A DNA stretch of 64,000 bases from Anoxynatronum sibiricum (GCF_039414295.1 NZ_JBCITM010000001.1:1-64000), one strand, 5' to 3'. Counted from the first letter of the stretch, positions 34,878-44,178 are shown. The notes: a model not told the origin generated them from the letters alone. Numbers and translations: made by a program.

Positions 34878-36122
34878 TTAAAACACACAAAATTCATCGG
34901 CGATATGGGTGTACACTTCCACGCTTTTCACCAGGTCGTCGATATCAATTTTTTCCTCTGATGTATGGGCCAGGGCAATGTCGCCAGGGCCAAAGACCAC
35001 GGTGGGTATTTTCATGTATTTGGAGATCAGAGCACCGTCTGTCCAGCCATATTCTGTGTGTACTTCCGGATCGTGACCCAGTACCTGCTGGAGAGCCCTC
35101 TTAACGGCCAAAACAATGGATTCATCCATCTCTGTATGCAGGGGTGGATGGGGCAGTACTGAAACGCTTTCTGGTGTGCGGCTGATTTCAATGCTGAAAC
35201 TGGGATCTTCTTTAGTCATTTTATTGGCAATGTCTTGGTATTCCTGAATGACAGACTCCAGGGTTTCACCTTCCACGTAGCGGCGATCCAGCCTCACCAG
35301 TGCTTCTTCTGCCACCGTTGACTGGCCGGTGCCTCCCTTGATGGTACCGATGTTCATCACAGAGGTGCCCATAAAATCATGCCTGCGCTCCCTCAACTTG
35401 GGATATAGTTCCTCTTTGACAATATTCAAAAACGCCACGGCTTTTTCGATGGCGTTGACGCCATGATGAGGCTTGCCGCTGTGGGCTCCCTTACCTATAA
35501 ACTTGATATCCAGCCATACCAGGCCACGGTGACTGGCCACATATTGAAAGTCGGTGGGCTCACCCACCACGGCGCCATCCAGTGAAATATCATGTTGGCT
35601 CAGACATTTTTCACAGGCCACAAGGCTTTCCATACCTTTGCTGCGGGTTTCCTCACCCACCACTCCGGAAAAAACAATGTCGCCGTCCAGCTTCTGCGCT
35701 GCCCGCTTTAAGACAACCAGAGTCATCATCATGGCAGCTACGGGTCCCTTCATATCCACGGCACCCCTGCCCCAGATGTATCCTTGCCTGACTTCTCCTT
35801 CAAACATGTTCGAGGAACTCATTTCGGCACCAAACAGGTCTTCATTCATGTCATCCGGCTTTTCGGTGTCAATGTGCCCGTTGAGCATCAGGCTCTTTCC
35901 TTCCGGAGATTTTCTTCCCTTGATGAAGGCAATCACATTGCTCCGCTCTTTTTCCACATGTTGAAGATAAGCTTGTATGCCGTGTCTGTTGAAGAATTCC
36001 AGCATATACGCGGCTATTTCTTTTTCTTGGGTCGCCACCCCTGTATGGCTGGGAATGCGAAGCAGGTCTTTGGTGAGGTCGATTAATTCTTGGCGCTGAA
36101 AATAGTCCGTTGCTTTGATCAT
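34878..36122 (-). CDS. M20-family metallopeptidase / deacylase (ArgE/DapE-like)
   Basis: The 414-residue enzyme has the M20 di-zinc signature: SLMLNGHIDT, WGRGAVDMKGPVAAM and GEETRSKG, with a dimerisation-lid domain in between and a C-terminal zinc region (FGPGDIALAHTSEE). Relatives remove acetyl or succinyl groups from amino acids or hydrolyse dipeptides; the exact substrate is not evident. ATG 36122 follows GAGGAG. It is divergent from the cytosine-deaminase-like gene across about 230 bases containing the small palindrome GTATG-GT-CATAC (36156-36167). Confidence 0.88.
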   Translation of the reverse strand: MIKATDYFQRQELIDLTKDLLRIPSHTGVATQEKEIAAYMLEFFNRHGIQAYLQHVEKERSNVIAFIKGRKSPEGKSLMLNGHIDTEKPDDMNEDLFGAEMSSSNMFEGEVRQGYIWGRGAVDMKGPVAAMMMTLVVLKRAAQKLDGDIVFSGVVGEETRSKGMESLVACEKCLSQHDISLDGAVVGEPTDFQYVASHRGLVWLDIKFIGKGAHSGKPHHGVNAIEKAVAFLNIVKEELYPKLRERRHDFMGTSVMNIGTIKGGTGQSTVAEEALVRLDRRYVEGETLESVIQEYQDIANKMTKEDPSFSIEISRTPESVSVLPHPPLHTEMDESIVLAVKRALQQVLGHDPEVHTEYGWTDGALISKYMKIPTVVFGPGDIALAHTSEEKIDIDDLVKSVEVYTHIADEFCVF

Positions 36123-36358
36123 TTGACACACTCCTCGGTAAGTTTTATCTTATTAGTATGGTCATACCCCTTTTCACAAAGACTAATAAGTGAGACAAGG
36201 GGACGCTTATCACCCGTTCCATTATTTTCGCTGGAATACATGATAATGATTGAAAAAATGAGCAGAAAATGTTCTTGTGATGTTTCAAATGAGAGTTTTC
36301 AATAGATATTGTGTCGGATAAAAAAACCAGGAACCTGACATGCATGAAGGAGGTACCC

Positions 36359-37654
36359 ATGAGAAATCAACTCATCATTAAAAATGCTAAGCTGCGAGAC
36401 CGGGACCAGCTGGTTCATATTGCCGTTGACCAGGGATTGATATGTCAAATCAGTACCTATGATGAGACGGACGCCCATGAGCCCATTGAAGCCCATGAAA
36501 TTGTCGATGCACGAGGGGCTTTGGTGGTGCCTGCCTTTGTGCAGCCGCATGTTCATCTGGACAGTGCCCTGACAGCAGGTGAGCCTCGGGAGAACGTCAG
36601 CGGCACTTTATACGAAGCCATTCACATTTGGAGCTGCCGGCAGCAACAGATTACCAGAGAAGATGTGGCGGCCCGTGCTTTAAAATCAATTCGGTGGCAT
36701 GTTGGTCAGGGTGCTTTGTTCATTCGTTCTCATGTGGACATTTGCGATCAGGATCTGACAGCGGTGAAAGCCCTGCTGGAAGTGAAGGAACAGGTGGCCC
36801 CGCAGGTGCAGTTGCAGTTGGTGGCTTTTCCCCAGGAAGGCATCATGGATTATCCCCAGGCCTTGGAGCTGATGGAAGAGGCTTTGAAAATGGGTGTTGA
36901 TGGGGTTGGTGGCACGCCTCACCTGGAGTTCACCAGAGAGGAAGGGATCGAATCGATTAATCGAGTCTTTGACCTGGCAGAGAAGTATGACTGTTTTGTG
37001 GACATTCACTGCGATGAGACGGACGACGACCAATCCCGCTTCTTGGAGCATGTGGCCTTGCAGGCCTATCGACGTGGCTACGGTCCCCGAACCACGGCAG
37101 GTCACACCACTGCCATGCATTCTTACAACCATGCTTATGCCGACAAAGTACTGAACTTGGCCCAACGTGCCAACCTGAACTTTGTGGCTAATCCCTTGTC
37201 CAACACTTCCCTCATGGGTCGATTTGATAGTTATCCCAAGCGTCGGGGCATAACGCGGGTTAGGGAAATACTAGAAAAAGATCTGAACATCAGCCTGGGC
37301 CATGACAACATCATGGACCCTTTCTATGGATTGGGAATGGCCAGCATGCTTCAGGTAGCTAATATGTGCGCTCATGTGTGTCAGATGACGGGGAGTCTTG
37401 AGATGAAGCACGTTTTTGATATGATCACCTTAAACGGTGCAAAGACTTTGCAAATTGAAGATGTGTATGGCCTTGAAGTCGGGAAACCTGCAAATTTGGT
37501 GTTGCTGGATGCCCGTAACGAAATGGATGCAATTAGGCGAATGACCACTGCCACAAAAGTGATTAGTCTTGGACGGGTAGTGGCATCCACTGAGCCAGTG
37601 CGCACGCGAGTGATGGTGGGAAGTGACGAGGAGATCATTGATTATCAAAAGTAA
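36359..37654 (+). CDS. Cytosine-deaminase-like metal-dependent amidohydrolase
   Basis: The 431-residue protein resembles CodA and related N-heterocycle or guanidine-type hydrolases. The metal pair HxH is His64/His66 in PAFVQPHVHLDSAL. Later ligands are in VDIHCDETDD, TAGHTTAMHS and ISLGHDNIMDPFYG (Asp). The HCDE motif is typical of cytosine deaminases. AAGGAGGT precedes ATG 36359. It lies between an M20 hydrolase and a PHP/ABC cluster, so it may process a nitrogenous substrate. The substrate is unproven. Confidence 0.85.
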   Translation: MRNQLIIKNAKLRDRDQLVHIAVDQGLICQISTYDETDAHEPIEAHEIVDARGALVVPAFVQPHVHLDSALTAGEPRENVSGTLYEAIHIWSCRQQQITREDVAARALKSIRWHVGQGALFIRSHVDICDQDLTAVKALLEVKEQVAPQVQLQLVAFPQEGIMDYPQALELMEEALKMGVDGVGGTPHLEFTREEGIESINRVFDLAEKYDCFVDIHCDETDDDQSRFLEHVALQAYRRGYGPRTTAGHTTAMHSYNHAYADKVLNLAQRANLNFVANPLSNTSLMGRFDSYPKRRGITRVREILEKDLNISLGHDNIMDPFYGLGMASMLQVANMCAHVCQMTGSLEMKHVFDMITLNGAKTLQIEDVYGLEVGKPANLVLLDARNEMDAIRRMTTATKVISLGRVVASTEPVRTRVMVGSDEEIIDYQK

Positions 37655-37858
37655 TATCTCTGTTTCGGTATGCTTTCGGGAACTCATTGATAAATCGTAT
37701 CCGTTTACAGAATCCGATAGAAATATTCAATTGAAATCGGCTTTCATCGTATCTCTAATCGGAGTATAATGTGAGATGTCACAGTTTATAAGACGAAGCC
37801 CTGAAAAAACGAAACGTTTTTGTGACGGGCATGGCACGATAAAGGAGATGTCTGAGAA

Positions 37859-38506
37859 ATGCTGATTGACATGCATATTCATGAAAAAACCTACTCAGAT
37901 GACAGTTTTATAGAGTTGCAGGAGATTATTCGTCAAGCACGATCCATGGGATTGGATGGGATCTGCATCACAGACCATGACAGCATGGGTCTGGTGGATA
38001 AAGCGGCCCATGTTAGCCGTGAGATGAACTTTCCTATATTTGTTGGGGCAGAAGTGTTAACTTATCAGGGCGATATACTGGTCTTTGGTGTGGATCACAT
38101 ACCGGGTGAGATGATGCAGGCCCAGCAGCTCATCGACTGGACCAACCAGCGCGGAGGTGTGGCCATCAGCGCCCACCCTTATCGAAAAAACGGGCGGGGC
38201 ATTGGAGACGGTCTGTTTTCTCTAAAAGGCTTGGCAGGGATAGAAGGACTTAATGGCAGCACTCCCTTTCACTTGAACGCTCAGGCCCGGGAAACGGCCC
38301 TTGCCATGGATATACCACTTTTGGGCAGCAGTGATGCCCATCACCTGGAAAGAGTGGGCATGTACGCCACCCGGTTTGAAGGAAGGGTGCGGGACATGAA
38401 AGACTTAACAGAAGGCATTAAAGCAGGCAGGGTTTCCCCAGTGCATTACACCGGTGGTACTTACCGATCATATGATGATTATTTTCATCGGGAAATGGCT
38501 GTGTAG
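37859..38506 (+). CDS. PHP-domain phosphoesterase
   Basis: The 215-residue protein has PHP metal motifs: MHIHEKTYSDDS at the N-terminus, ICITDHDSMG, AHPYRKNGRG and the late SSDAHHLERVG. PHP proteins hydrolyse phosphate esters with a trinuclear metal centre. ATG 37859 follows AAAGGAG. It starts 29 bases before the ABC substrate-binding gene, linking it to import of a phosphorylated or phosphonate compound. The ~200-base gap upstream has TATAAT at 37765-37770 and an A/T-rich hairpin (AAAAACG/CGTTTTT). Confidence 0.85.
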   Translation: MLIDMHIHEKTYSDDSFIELQEIIRQARSMGLDGICITDHDSMGLVDKAAHVSREMNFPIFVGAEVLTYQGDILVFGVDHIPGEMMQAQQLIDWTNQRGGVAISAHPYRKNGRGIGDGLFSLKGLAGIEGLNGSTPFHLNAQARETALAMDIPLLGSSDAHHLERVGMYATRFEGRVRDMKDLTEGIKAGRVSPVHYTGGTYRSYDDYFHREMAV

Positions 38507-38535
38507 GCTATATTAACACTAAAAGGAGAGATAAT

Positions 38536-39648
38536 GTGATTAGAAAGCAACAGTGGTTATTTTATGTATTGGTCCTGTTTTTGACAGTAACAGTTTTGAC
38601 GGGGTGTGGTGGCGCTTCTGAAGCACCGGAAGAACAGCAGCCCGCAGAGATTCAGGAGGGGCCTGCTGAAGAGGCTGCTGAACAGGAATCAGCAGTGACG
38701 CTGGAGGACAGTCTGGTCATTTATTCCACCCACGGGGAAGAAATGCTGGCATTGATTGCCGATGGGTTCACAGAAAAAACCGGCGTGGCAGTGGACTTTA
38801 TCAACCTGAAAGGTGAACTGGCAGACCGGGTGCGGGCAGAAAAAGAAAATCCCCAGGCAGATATCATGTTTGGAGGTCCTTCATCCCTCTACATAACCAT
38901 GGCGGAGGAAGGTATTTTTGAGAGTCTTGAACCAACCTGGGCATCTTCCATTGATCCCATTTTCAGAGACGCTGATGGCCGATGGTTTGGCACCATGCAG
39001 ACACCTGTGCTTCTTTTTTACAACGAAGAAGCCCTGGAGGCTGATCAGGTGCCGCAGAGCTGGGCGGCCCTGACAGACCCTCAATATGAAGGCATGATTG
39101 TATCCCGTGATAATGTGTCATCTTCACAACGGGCTGTCATTGTGGCGTTGCTGGACTACTATCAGCGCACAGCCACCCTGGAAGAGGGCGTTGATTATTT
39201 AAAAGCCCTGGATCGTAACACGAAAAATTACTATGGCAGCGGCAGCCTTCATTTTCAGTCTGTGGGAAGAAACGAATCGCCCATCAGCTATGGAGTGCTG
39301 AGTGCAGTGATGGACAACCGGAACAACAATGACATGCCTTTGGCCATTGTGGACGCTGAAGAAGGGGCTATCGTCATCACCGACGCCATAGCAGCCATCA
39401 ACAATGCCCCCCATCCCCATGCGGCTGCTGCTTTTGTTGAGTATGCAGGCAGTCTGGAAGTGCAGGTGTTGCTCGCCAATGAATATGACAGAATGCCCAC
39501 CCTGACAGAGGCCATCGAAGCCGGTCCGGATTGGATGAAGGAGCCCTTTAAGGCCATGGATGTGGATTGGGGCAATGTGGCTCAGCATGAACTGGAATGG
39601 CTGAACTTGTGGGACACAGAAATTCGTGACGCTGGAAAAGACTTATAA
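38536..39648 (+). CDS. ABC transporter substrate-binding lipoprotein (Fe3+/phosphonate/thiamine type)
   Basis: The 370-residue protein has a lipoprotein signal with lipobox LTGC and an acidic, Glu/Gln-rich linker (about residues 28-58). The type II periplasmic-binding fold follows (LVIYSTHGEEMLALIADGF, ADIMFGGPSSLYITMAEEG). The fold is shared by ferric-ion, 2-aminoethylphosphonate and polyamine/thiamine binders. The start is GTG 38536 with AAAGGAGAG upstream. It is the first transporter gene, separated from the ATPase by a hairpin. Confidence 0.88.
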   Translation: MIRKQQWLFYVLVLFLTVTVLTGCGGASEAPEEQQPAEIQEGPAEEAAEQESAVTLEDSLVIYSTHGEEMLALIADGFTEKTGVAVDFINLKGELADRVRAEKENPQADIMFGGPSSLYITMAEEGIFESLEPTWASSIDPIFRDADGRWFGTMQTPVLLFYNEEALEADQVPQSWAALTDPQYEGMIVSRDNVSSSQRAVIVALLDYYQRTATLEEGVDYLKALDRNTKNYYGSGSLHFQSVGRNESPISYGVLSAVMDNRNNNDMPLAIVDAEEGAIVITDAIAAINNAPHPHAAAAFVEYAGSLEVQVLLANEYDRMPTLTEAIEAGPDWMKEPFKAMDVDWGNVAQHELEWLNLWDTEIRDAGKDL

Positions 39649-39662
39649 AACATAACTCTCTT

Positions 39663-39707
39663 ACGCCCTGCCGGTACCAGTGCTTCGTGTCCCCGGTAGG
39701 GCGTTTA
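39663..39707 (+). terminator. Intra-operon hairpin after the binding-protein gene
   Basis: ACGCCCT-CCGG (39663-39674) pairs with CCGG-AGGGCGT (39693-39704), followed by TTT. Such hairpins often raise expression of the binding protein relative to the ATPase and permease by partial termination or 3'-end protection. Confidence 0.55.
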
Positions 39708-39746
39708 GTATGGAAGATTAGTATGGAAGAAAGGAAGCAACACTCC

Positions 39747-40739
39747 ATGATTAGATTTGACCACATTGCAAAATCCTTTGAGAACAAACCGGTGTTGAAA
39801 GACATTGACCTGACCATTGATCAGGGAGAGCTTTTTACGTTTCTGGGTCCCTCGGGGTGTGGCAAAACGACATTGCTGCGCATTTTAGCCGGTCTTGAAT
39901 CACCAGACAAGGGTCGGGTGTGGGTGGATGAACAGGACATCACCTGGCTTCCTCCGGAAAAAAGAGGGATTTCCATGGTGTTTCAGCACTATGCCCTGTT
40001 TCCCAACATGAATGTGGAAAAAAATGTGGCTTATGGATTGAAGGTGCGCCGTACTTCCAGGGATGTGATCGTGGAAAGAACCAAGACGTTACTCAGCTTG
40101 GTGGGCATGACAGGGTTTGAAAAAAGAGACATCAGTCAACTCTCAGGTGGAGAGCAGCAGCGCATAGCCCTGGTGCGGGCCCTGGCTGTGAGTCCCAAAG
40201 TGCTGCTATTGGATGAACCTCTCTCGAATCTGGATGCGAACATGCGAGACCGTATGCGGCGGGAGATAAGGGATTTGCAAAAAGAAGTGGGCATCACCAC
40301 TATTTTTGTGACGCATGATCAGCAAGAGGCCATGACCATGTCTGACCGCATCGCTGTTTTTCATCAGGGCCACCTGGTGCAGGTAGGCCACCCTATGACC
40401 ATTTACAATGAACCCATCAATGAGTTTGTGGCACGCTTTATTGGAGAGTCGAACCTGGTAAGCCGCCAAGTGTTTCCTGAATGGTTTTCAGGGCTGGAAG
40501 AAGAGAAGGCCTGTATACGTCCCAATGCCCTTCGCATGGGGGAACGTGGTCAGGTGCAAGCATGGGTGAAGACTGTGGAATTCACTGGCAGTACGGTGAT
40601 GTATGACTGTGTGAGCAGGGAAGAAACACTTAAAGTATCTGTTGAACATATTCAGGGAATGCAGCCCAGAGAAACCGGCGAAGAGGTCTGGCTTTCAGTG
40701 AAGGACGGTGCTGTGCACGGGCTGAAGGTGAACACATGA
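39747..40739 (+). CDS. ABC transporter ATP-binding protein (PotA/FbpC-like)
   Basis: The 330-residue ATPase has Walker A GPSGCGKTTLLR, signature LSGGEQQRIALVRAL, Walker B LLLDEPLSNLD and H-loop FVTHDQQEAM, plus a C-terminal TOBE-like regulatory domain. ATG 39747 (GAAAGGAAG upstream) is preferred over two earlier ATGs. It overlaps the permease start by four bases (ATGA). It energises import with the adjacent genes. Confidence 0.92.
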   Translation: MIRFDHIAKSFENKPVLKDIDLTIDQGELFTFLGPSGCGKTTLLRILAGLESPDKGRVWVDEQDITWLPPEKRGISMVFQHYALFPNMNVEKNVAYGLKVRRTSRDVIVERTKTLLSLVGMTGFEKRDISQLSGGEQQRIALVRALAVSPKVLLLDEPLSNLDANMRDRMRREIRDLQKEVGITTIFVTHDQQEAMTMSDRIAVFHQGHLVQVGHPMTIYNEPINEFVARFIGESNLVSRQVFPEWFSGLEEEKACIRPNALRMGERGQVQAWVKTVEFTGSTVMYDCVSREETLKVSVEHIQGMQPRETGEEVWLSVKDGAVHGLKVNT

Positions 40740-42403
40740 ACAGGGATAAAGTGATAAAAAGCCTGGTCTATGGACTGCTATTTTACCTGGCTGCTGTTTT
40801 CGTGGTATTTCCCATTGGTAATACTATTTGGCGTTCGCTGCAATATGAAGGTGGGGGGGGTTCTCTCCACTGGTATGCCCACTTTTTTTCAACCCCTACC
40901 AATCAGATGGCCCTGCGCAACACGATTACAGTGGGTGTTTCCACGGTGGCAGCTTGCCTGGTGGTGGGTGTGTTTATGGCATTCTATACCGGTTATTTTA
41001 AAACGCCTTTTCAGCGTCTGATGCACATGGTGATGCTCAGTGCAGTGATGTTGCCCGGTGTGATGATTGTCATTGCCTTTATACAGCTATATGCTGAAAT
41101 AGGGATCATCAACCACCTGTTGCAGACCGCTTTTCATCTTGCAAACCCACCCCTGCGGTTTTCTGGGTTTTGGGGCATTTTATTTGTTCACAGCTTCACC
41201 CAGTACATTTATTTTTATATCAACACCAAGATTGCCATTGCCTTTCTCGATTACTCTCTGGTGGAGTCGGCCCGAAACCTGGGGGCCTCCCGTTGGCAGG
41301 TTTTGAAGGATGTGCTCTTGCCCCACCTGGCCCCAGCCCTGGTGACATCAGCTCTCATGACCTTTGCCACTGGGGTCAGTTCATTTTCTGCTCCTTACCT
41401 GATTGGTCGTGGTTACCGGATGATGAGCACCCAGATTCTTCATTCAAAAATGAATAATCAGATGAGCATGGCAGCGGCTCAGGTGACCCTGCTCATGGTG
41501 TTAGTGTTTATGACCATGGGCTTATACAGTTACTACAATCGCCAAAGCTTTCAGTCCCGCACAACAAAAACAAAAACATTCCGTCGGGTGTGGGTTCAGC
41601 ATCCTCTGACAAGAGGATTCATGCACTTGGCGGCGGGGATCATCCTGGTGTTGATCCTGTTACCCATTGTGGGTGTGTTGATACTCTCTTTTGCAGACTC
41701 CAGCCGTTGGATGACTGAGATCATTCCTTCTGAGTTTGGTTTGCAAAACTATCGGCGAATTTTTGCCCAGCCGCGGGTCCTTGATCCCATTCTTAATTCG
41801 CTGAAAATGTCTTTGCAGGCCGGTTTCATGGCTACTGCCATTGGCGCTGTCAGCGCGTTCCTTATTCTTAGAAGCAAGGGGATTGTTTCACGGTGGCTGC
41901 ATTTTTTTGTGCTGTTGCCCATGGCCATTCCTGCCAGTACCTTAGGCGTTAACATGATCCTGGCTTTCAACAGACGTCAGTGGTTTTTGTTCAATCAGTC
42001 ACTGATTGGCACTTACTGGATTCTTCCCATTGCTTATGTGTTGGCGGGGATCACCATTGCTTCGAAAAGCATTTATTCCGCCTTCGAAAACTTTAACCGG
42101 GAATACGAGCAGGCTTCTCGCAATTTAGGTGCCACCAGGGCACAGACATTTCTCCATGTCTTCATGCCCATGGTATCAGCCGGCATCATCAGCGCTTTTT
42201 CCCTGGTGTTGATGCGCTCACTGGGTGAATATACCATTTCAGCCCTGTTATACGGAGTGCACAATCGACCGGTGTCCATTGCCATGGTCAATGCCTTGCA
42301 TGATTTTGATATGGGTATTTCCATGGCGTATGGGGGGATTGTCATTCTCATTGGTATGGTGATTTTGGGGGTTATTGCATTACTGGATCCCAACTATAAA
42401 TAG
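40736..42403 (+). CDS. ABC transporter permease, fused two-domain (FbpB-like)
   Basis: The 555-residue protein has about 12 helices in two homologous halves, each carrying an EAA-type loop for the ATPase: VESARNLGASRWQVLKDVLLP (first half) and EQASRNLGATRAQTFLHVFMP (second). This doubled layout is typical of ferric-iron and phosphonate-type importers, where one chain forms the whole channel. The ATGA overlap with the ATPase gene indicates coupling. Confidence 0.92.
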   Translation: MNRDKVIKSLVYGLLFYLAAVFVVFPIGNTIWRSLQYEGGGGSLHWYAHFFSTPTNQMALRNTITVGVSTVAACLVVGVFMAFYTGYFKTPFQRLMHMVMLSAVMLPGVMIVIAFIQLYAEIGIINHLLQTAFHLANPPLRFSGFWGILFVHSFTQYIYFYINTKIAIAFLDYSLVESARNLGASRWQVLKDVLLPHLAPALVTSALMTFATGVSSFSAPYLIGRGYRMMSTQILHSKMNNQMSMAAAQVTLLMVLVFMTMGLYSYYNRQSFQSRTTKTKTFRRVWVQHPLTRGFMHLAAGIILVLILLPIVGVLILSFADSSRWMTEIIPSEFGLQNYRRIFAQPRVLDPILNSLKMSLQAGFMATAIGAVSAFLILRSKGIVSRWLHFFVLLPMAIPASTLGVNMILAFNRRQWFLFNQSLIGTYWILPIAYVLAGITIASKSIYSAFENFNREYEQASRNLGATRAQTFLHVFMPMVSAGIISAFSLVLMRSLGEYTISALLYGVHNRPVSIAMVNALHDFDMGISMAYGGIVILIGMVILGVIALLDPNYK

Positions 42404-42503
42404 TGTCGACCTGATGGTGTAGCGCTTCATCGAATGCCGGTTTCTCAATCAGAGGCGGCAGTCCTTCTGAACTTATCTGGGAAGGTTAAGTGTACAGGGT
42501 GTC

Positions 42504-42529
42504 GTTTGATCCGCATGCTTTAAGGGTAT
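42504..42529 (+). promoter_or_regulatory. Sigma-B-like general stress promoter
   Basis: GTTTGA (42504-42509) and GGGTAT (42524-42529) are 14 bases apart, close to the sigma-B consensus GTTTAA-N13-15-GGGTAT. It lies 76 bases before a small membrane protein gene and at the head of a stress island (DUF1328 remnant, CsbD, YflT-domain protein). The 100 bases before it hold no gene. Confidence 0.6.
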
Positions 42530-42605
42530 ACTCTCAATGAAAGGTCGTTGGGACACTTTGTTGAATGGGCTTACGGCCATTGAGATTGCAAGTGGAGGGA
42601 TCATT

Positions 42606-42674
42606 ATGTTTCGTGCGATTGGAATTATCGTTGTCGTCATTATTCTTGTAATGCTTATTACGAGAATATTATAG
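42606..42674 (+). CDS. Small single-helix membrane protein (22 residues)
   Basis: ATG 42606 with GGAGGG six bases upstream encodes 22 residues that are almost all hydrophobic (MFRAIGIIVVVIILVMLITR, then two more), a complete transmembrane helix with flanking arginines. A sigma-B-like promoter lies upstream and a strong terminator downstream, so it forms a self-contained unit. I do not recognise the family; stress-induced small membrane proteins of this kind are common but often unannotated. Confidence 0.65.
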   Translation: MFRAIGIIVVVIILVMLITRIL

Positions 42675-42699
42675 AAGAGAAGCATTGATAGATTGAACA

Positions 42700-42745
42700 A
42701 AGCTTTCGGTGTCGCGGCTGATTTGCGGCAACCGGAAGCTTTTTT
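42700..42745 (+). terminator. Rho-independent terminator after the small membrane protein
   Basis: AAGCTTTCGGT (42700-42710) pairs with ACCGGAAGCTT (42731-42741), with one G-U pair, and runs into T6. The 270 bases that follow, up to the DUF1328 remnant, hold only an unremarkable 61-codon open frame on the minus strand. Confidence 0.8.
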
Positions 42746-43016
42746 ATTATCATAAAACTGATCAAACACCTCTTGACGTTACAACAGCATTTAGTTATAG
42801 GTCAGATGCCTCATACATAGTTGAGAAGGTGGGGCGGTGGAGTGAATCAAGACAATTGAAAACACAATGATTTTTAATAAACGGATAGGTACTCCTATCG
42901 AAGCTAATCGAAATTGTTTAGCAATCGGGATTACGGGCATGAATAGGAACAGACCAAACAGTTTAAAAATCAGCATAATGGGCGCTTGCTTTTAAGAGAA
43001 TGAAAGGAGGTGCTGT

Positions 43017-43147
43017 GTGCTGAAGTGGTAGACGTGTGTTGATTATAGTGCACATTACCGCGATTATTGGGCTTATTGGAATCAAAAGTGCGGTTATTGA
43101 AACAGCAAAAGTTCTGTTTGTATTTCCTTGAATCTCTTGATGATTAC
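43017..43147 (+). pseudogene. Decayed DUF1328 small membrane protein gene
   Basis: A strong AAAGGAGG (43003-43010) is followed six bases later by GTG CTG AAG TGG TAG, the family's usual opening (M/V-L-K-W) cut by a stop codon. In another frame the sequence continues as HITAIIGLIGIKSAVIETAK then VLFVF, matching the remainder of DUF1328 (IAAIxGFGGIAxxAxxIAKILF). Then it stops again. At least one frameshift and two stops are needed, so it is broken. DUF1328 proteins are ~55-residue stress-linked membrane proteins, consistent with the surrounding genes. Confidence 0.6.
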
Positions 43148-43230
43148 ATTAAAAGCAGGACTCGTAGCCGGACGGCATGTGAGTCATTAACTTATGATAT
43201 AACTGGTAGTTGAACAAGAGGAGGATTAAA

Positions 43231-43431
43231 ATGAATGAATCAATCTTAAAAGGAAAGTGGAATCAAATGATGGGAAGCATTAAAAAACGCTGGGGTGAGA
43301 TTACTGACGATGATCTTGATATGATCGAAGGAGATGCTCAAAAGCTTGCAGGTATCATTCAGGAAAAATACGGTAAAAGCAAGGAAGAAGCAGAAGAGGA
43401 AGTTAGAGAATTTGAGAGAGAGCAACAGTAG
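43231..43431 (+). CDS. CsbD-family general stress protein
   Basis: The 66-residue acidic, hydrophilic protein matches CsbD: ILKGKWNQMMGSIKKRWGEITDDDLDMIEGDAQKLAGIIQEKYG. CsbD-like proteins are induced by sigma-B in Bacillus and their role is unknown. ATG 43231 follows GAGGAGG at about seven bases; an in-frame ATG 21 bases upstream is less well placed. Confidence 0.9.
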   Translation: MNESILKGKWNQMMGSIKKRWGEITDDDLDMIEGDAQKLAGIIQEKYGKSKEEAEEEVREFEREQQ

Positions 43432-43515
43432 CCTGCTGAAACCGGCAGTTGCAGCACTGCAGAAGTATCGATGTCTGCATGTGAGTTTTTTATGATTGAC
43501 CAGGGAGGATTATAA

Positions 43516-44088
43516 ATGAAAGATCAGTATGGAAAAGATATGAACATAAACCGCGATAAAAGTGATAACGATAAAGTGATGGTCGGCATATTCGAAACAG
43601 AAAATGAAGTCATTAACGTTGTCAAGCAGTTGACGGAGATGGGATACAAGGAAAATGAAATTACGGTAATAGCGAAAGACAAGGAACAGATGGAGCACCT
43701 TGACAATACAACTGATACGAAGACAAAAACGCAGGGCGGTGCTGAAAAAGCAGGCACAGGTGCTGTCGTAGGAGGAACAGTGGGTGGCATAGCTGCAGCT
43801 TTGCCGGCACTGGGTCTGTTGGCAATACCAGGAATCGGTCCCTTTCTGGCTATGGGTCCGATTGCGGGCATACTGGGAGGTGTCGTTGCAGGCGGTGTGG
43901 CCGGTGGACTGGTAGGCGGATTGGTTCAACTGGGAGTCAGGGAAGAAGACGCCAAGGAGTATGAACATCAGATTGAACAGGGAAAAGTACTCGTACTTGT
44001 TGAAAACAGGGAAAACTGGCGTGATGATGTGAACACAAGCTTCAGCCAGAACAATAATCTCGTTGCCGATCGAAGCTGGTTACGTTAA
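43516..44088 (+). CDS. General stress protein with YflT domain and glycine-rich membrane hairpin
   Basis: The 190-residue protein has an N-terminal YflT (heat-induced stress) domain (about 20-60: VMVGIFETENEVINVVKQL). A glycine/alanine-rich hydrophobic hairpin (about 80-140) resembles the glycine-zipper segments of stress proteins such as 17M. A short tail includes GKVLVLVEN. ATG 43516 follows GGGAGGATTATAA. It lies 85 bases after csbD and is probably co-expressed. Confidence 0.82.
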   Translation: MKDQYGKDMNINRDKSDNDKVMVGIFETENEVINVVKQLTEMGYKENEITVIAKDKEQMEHLDNTTDTKTKTQGGAEKAGTGAVVGGTVGGIAAALPALGLLAIPGIGPFLAMGPIAGILGGVVAGGVAGGLVGGLVQLGVREEDAKEYEHQIEQGKVLVLVENRENWRDDVNTSFSQNNNLVADRSWLR

Positions 44089-44178
44089 GTGGTTGCTGGG
44101 TTCGAAAAAGAAATGGAATAGAGAAAAGAACAAATGATGGCAAAGGCTTAACATATTGCTGATACTGTTGCAAAAATG

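Noticed and set aside
42791..42976. A 61-codon hydrophobic open frame on the minus strand in the stress-island gap
   Set aside because: No ribosome site and no recognisable match; A/T-rich DNA often gives hydrophobic chance frames.
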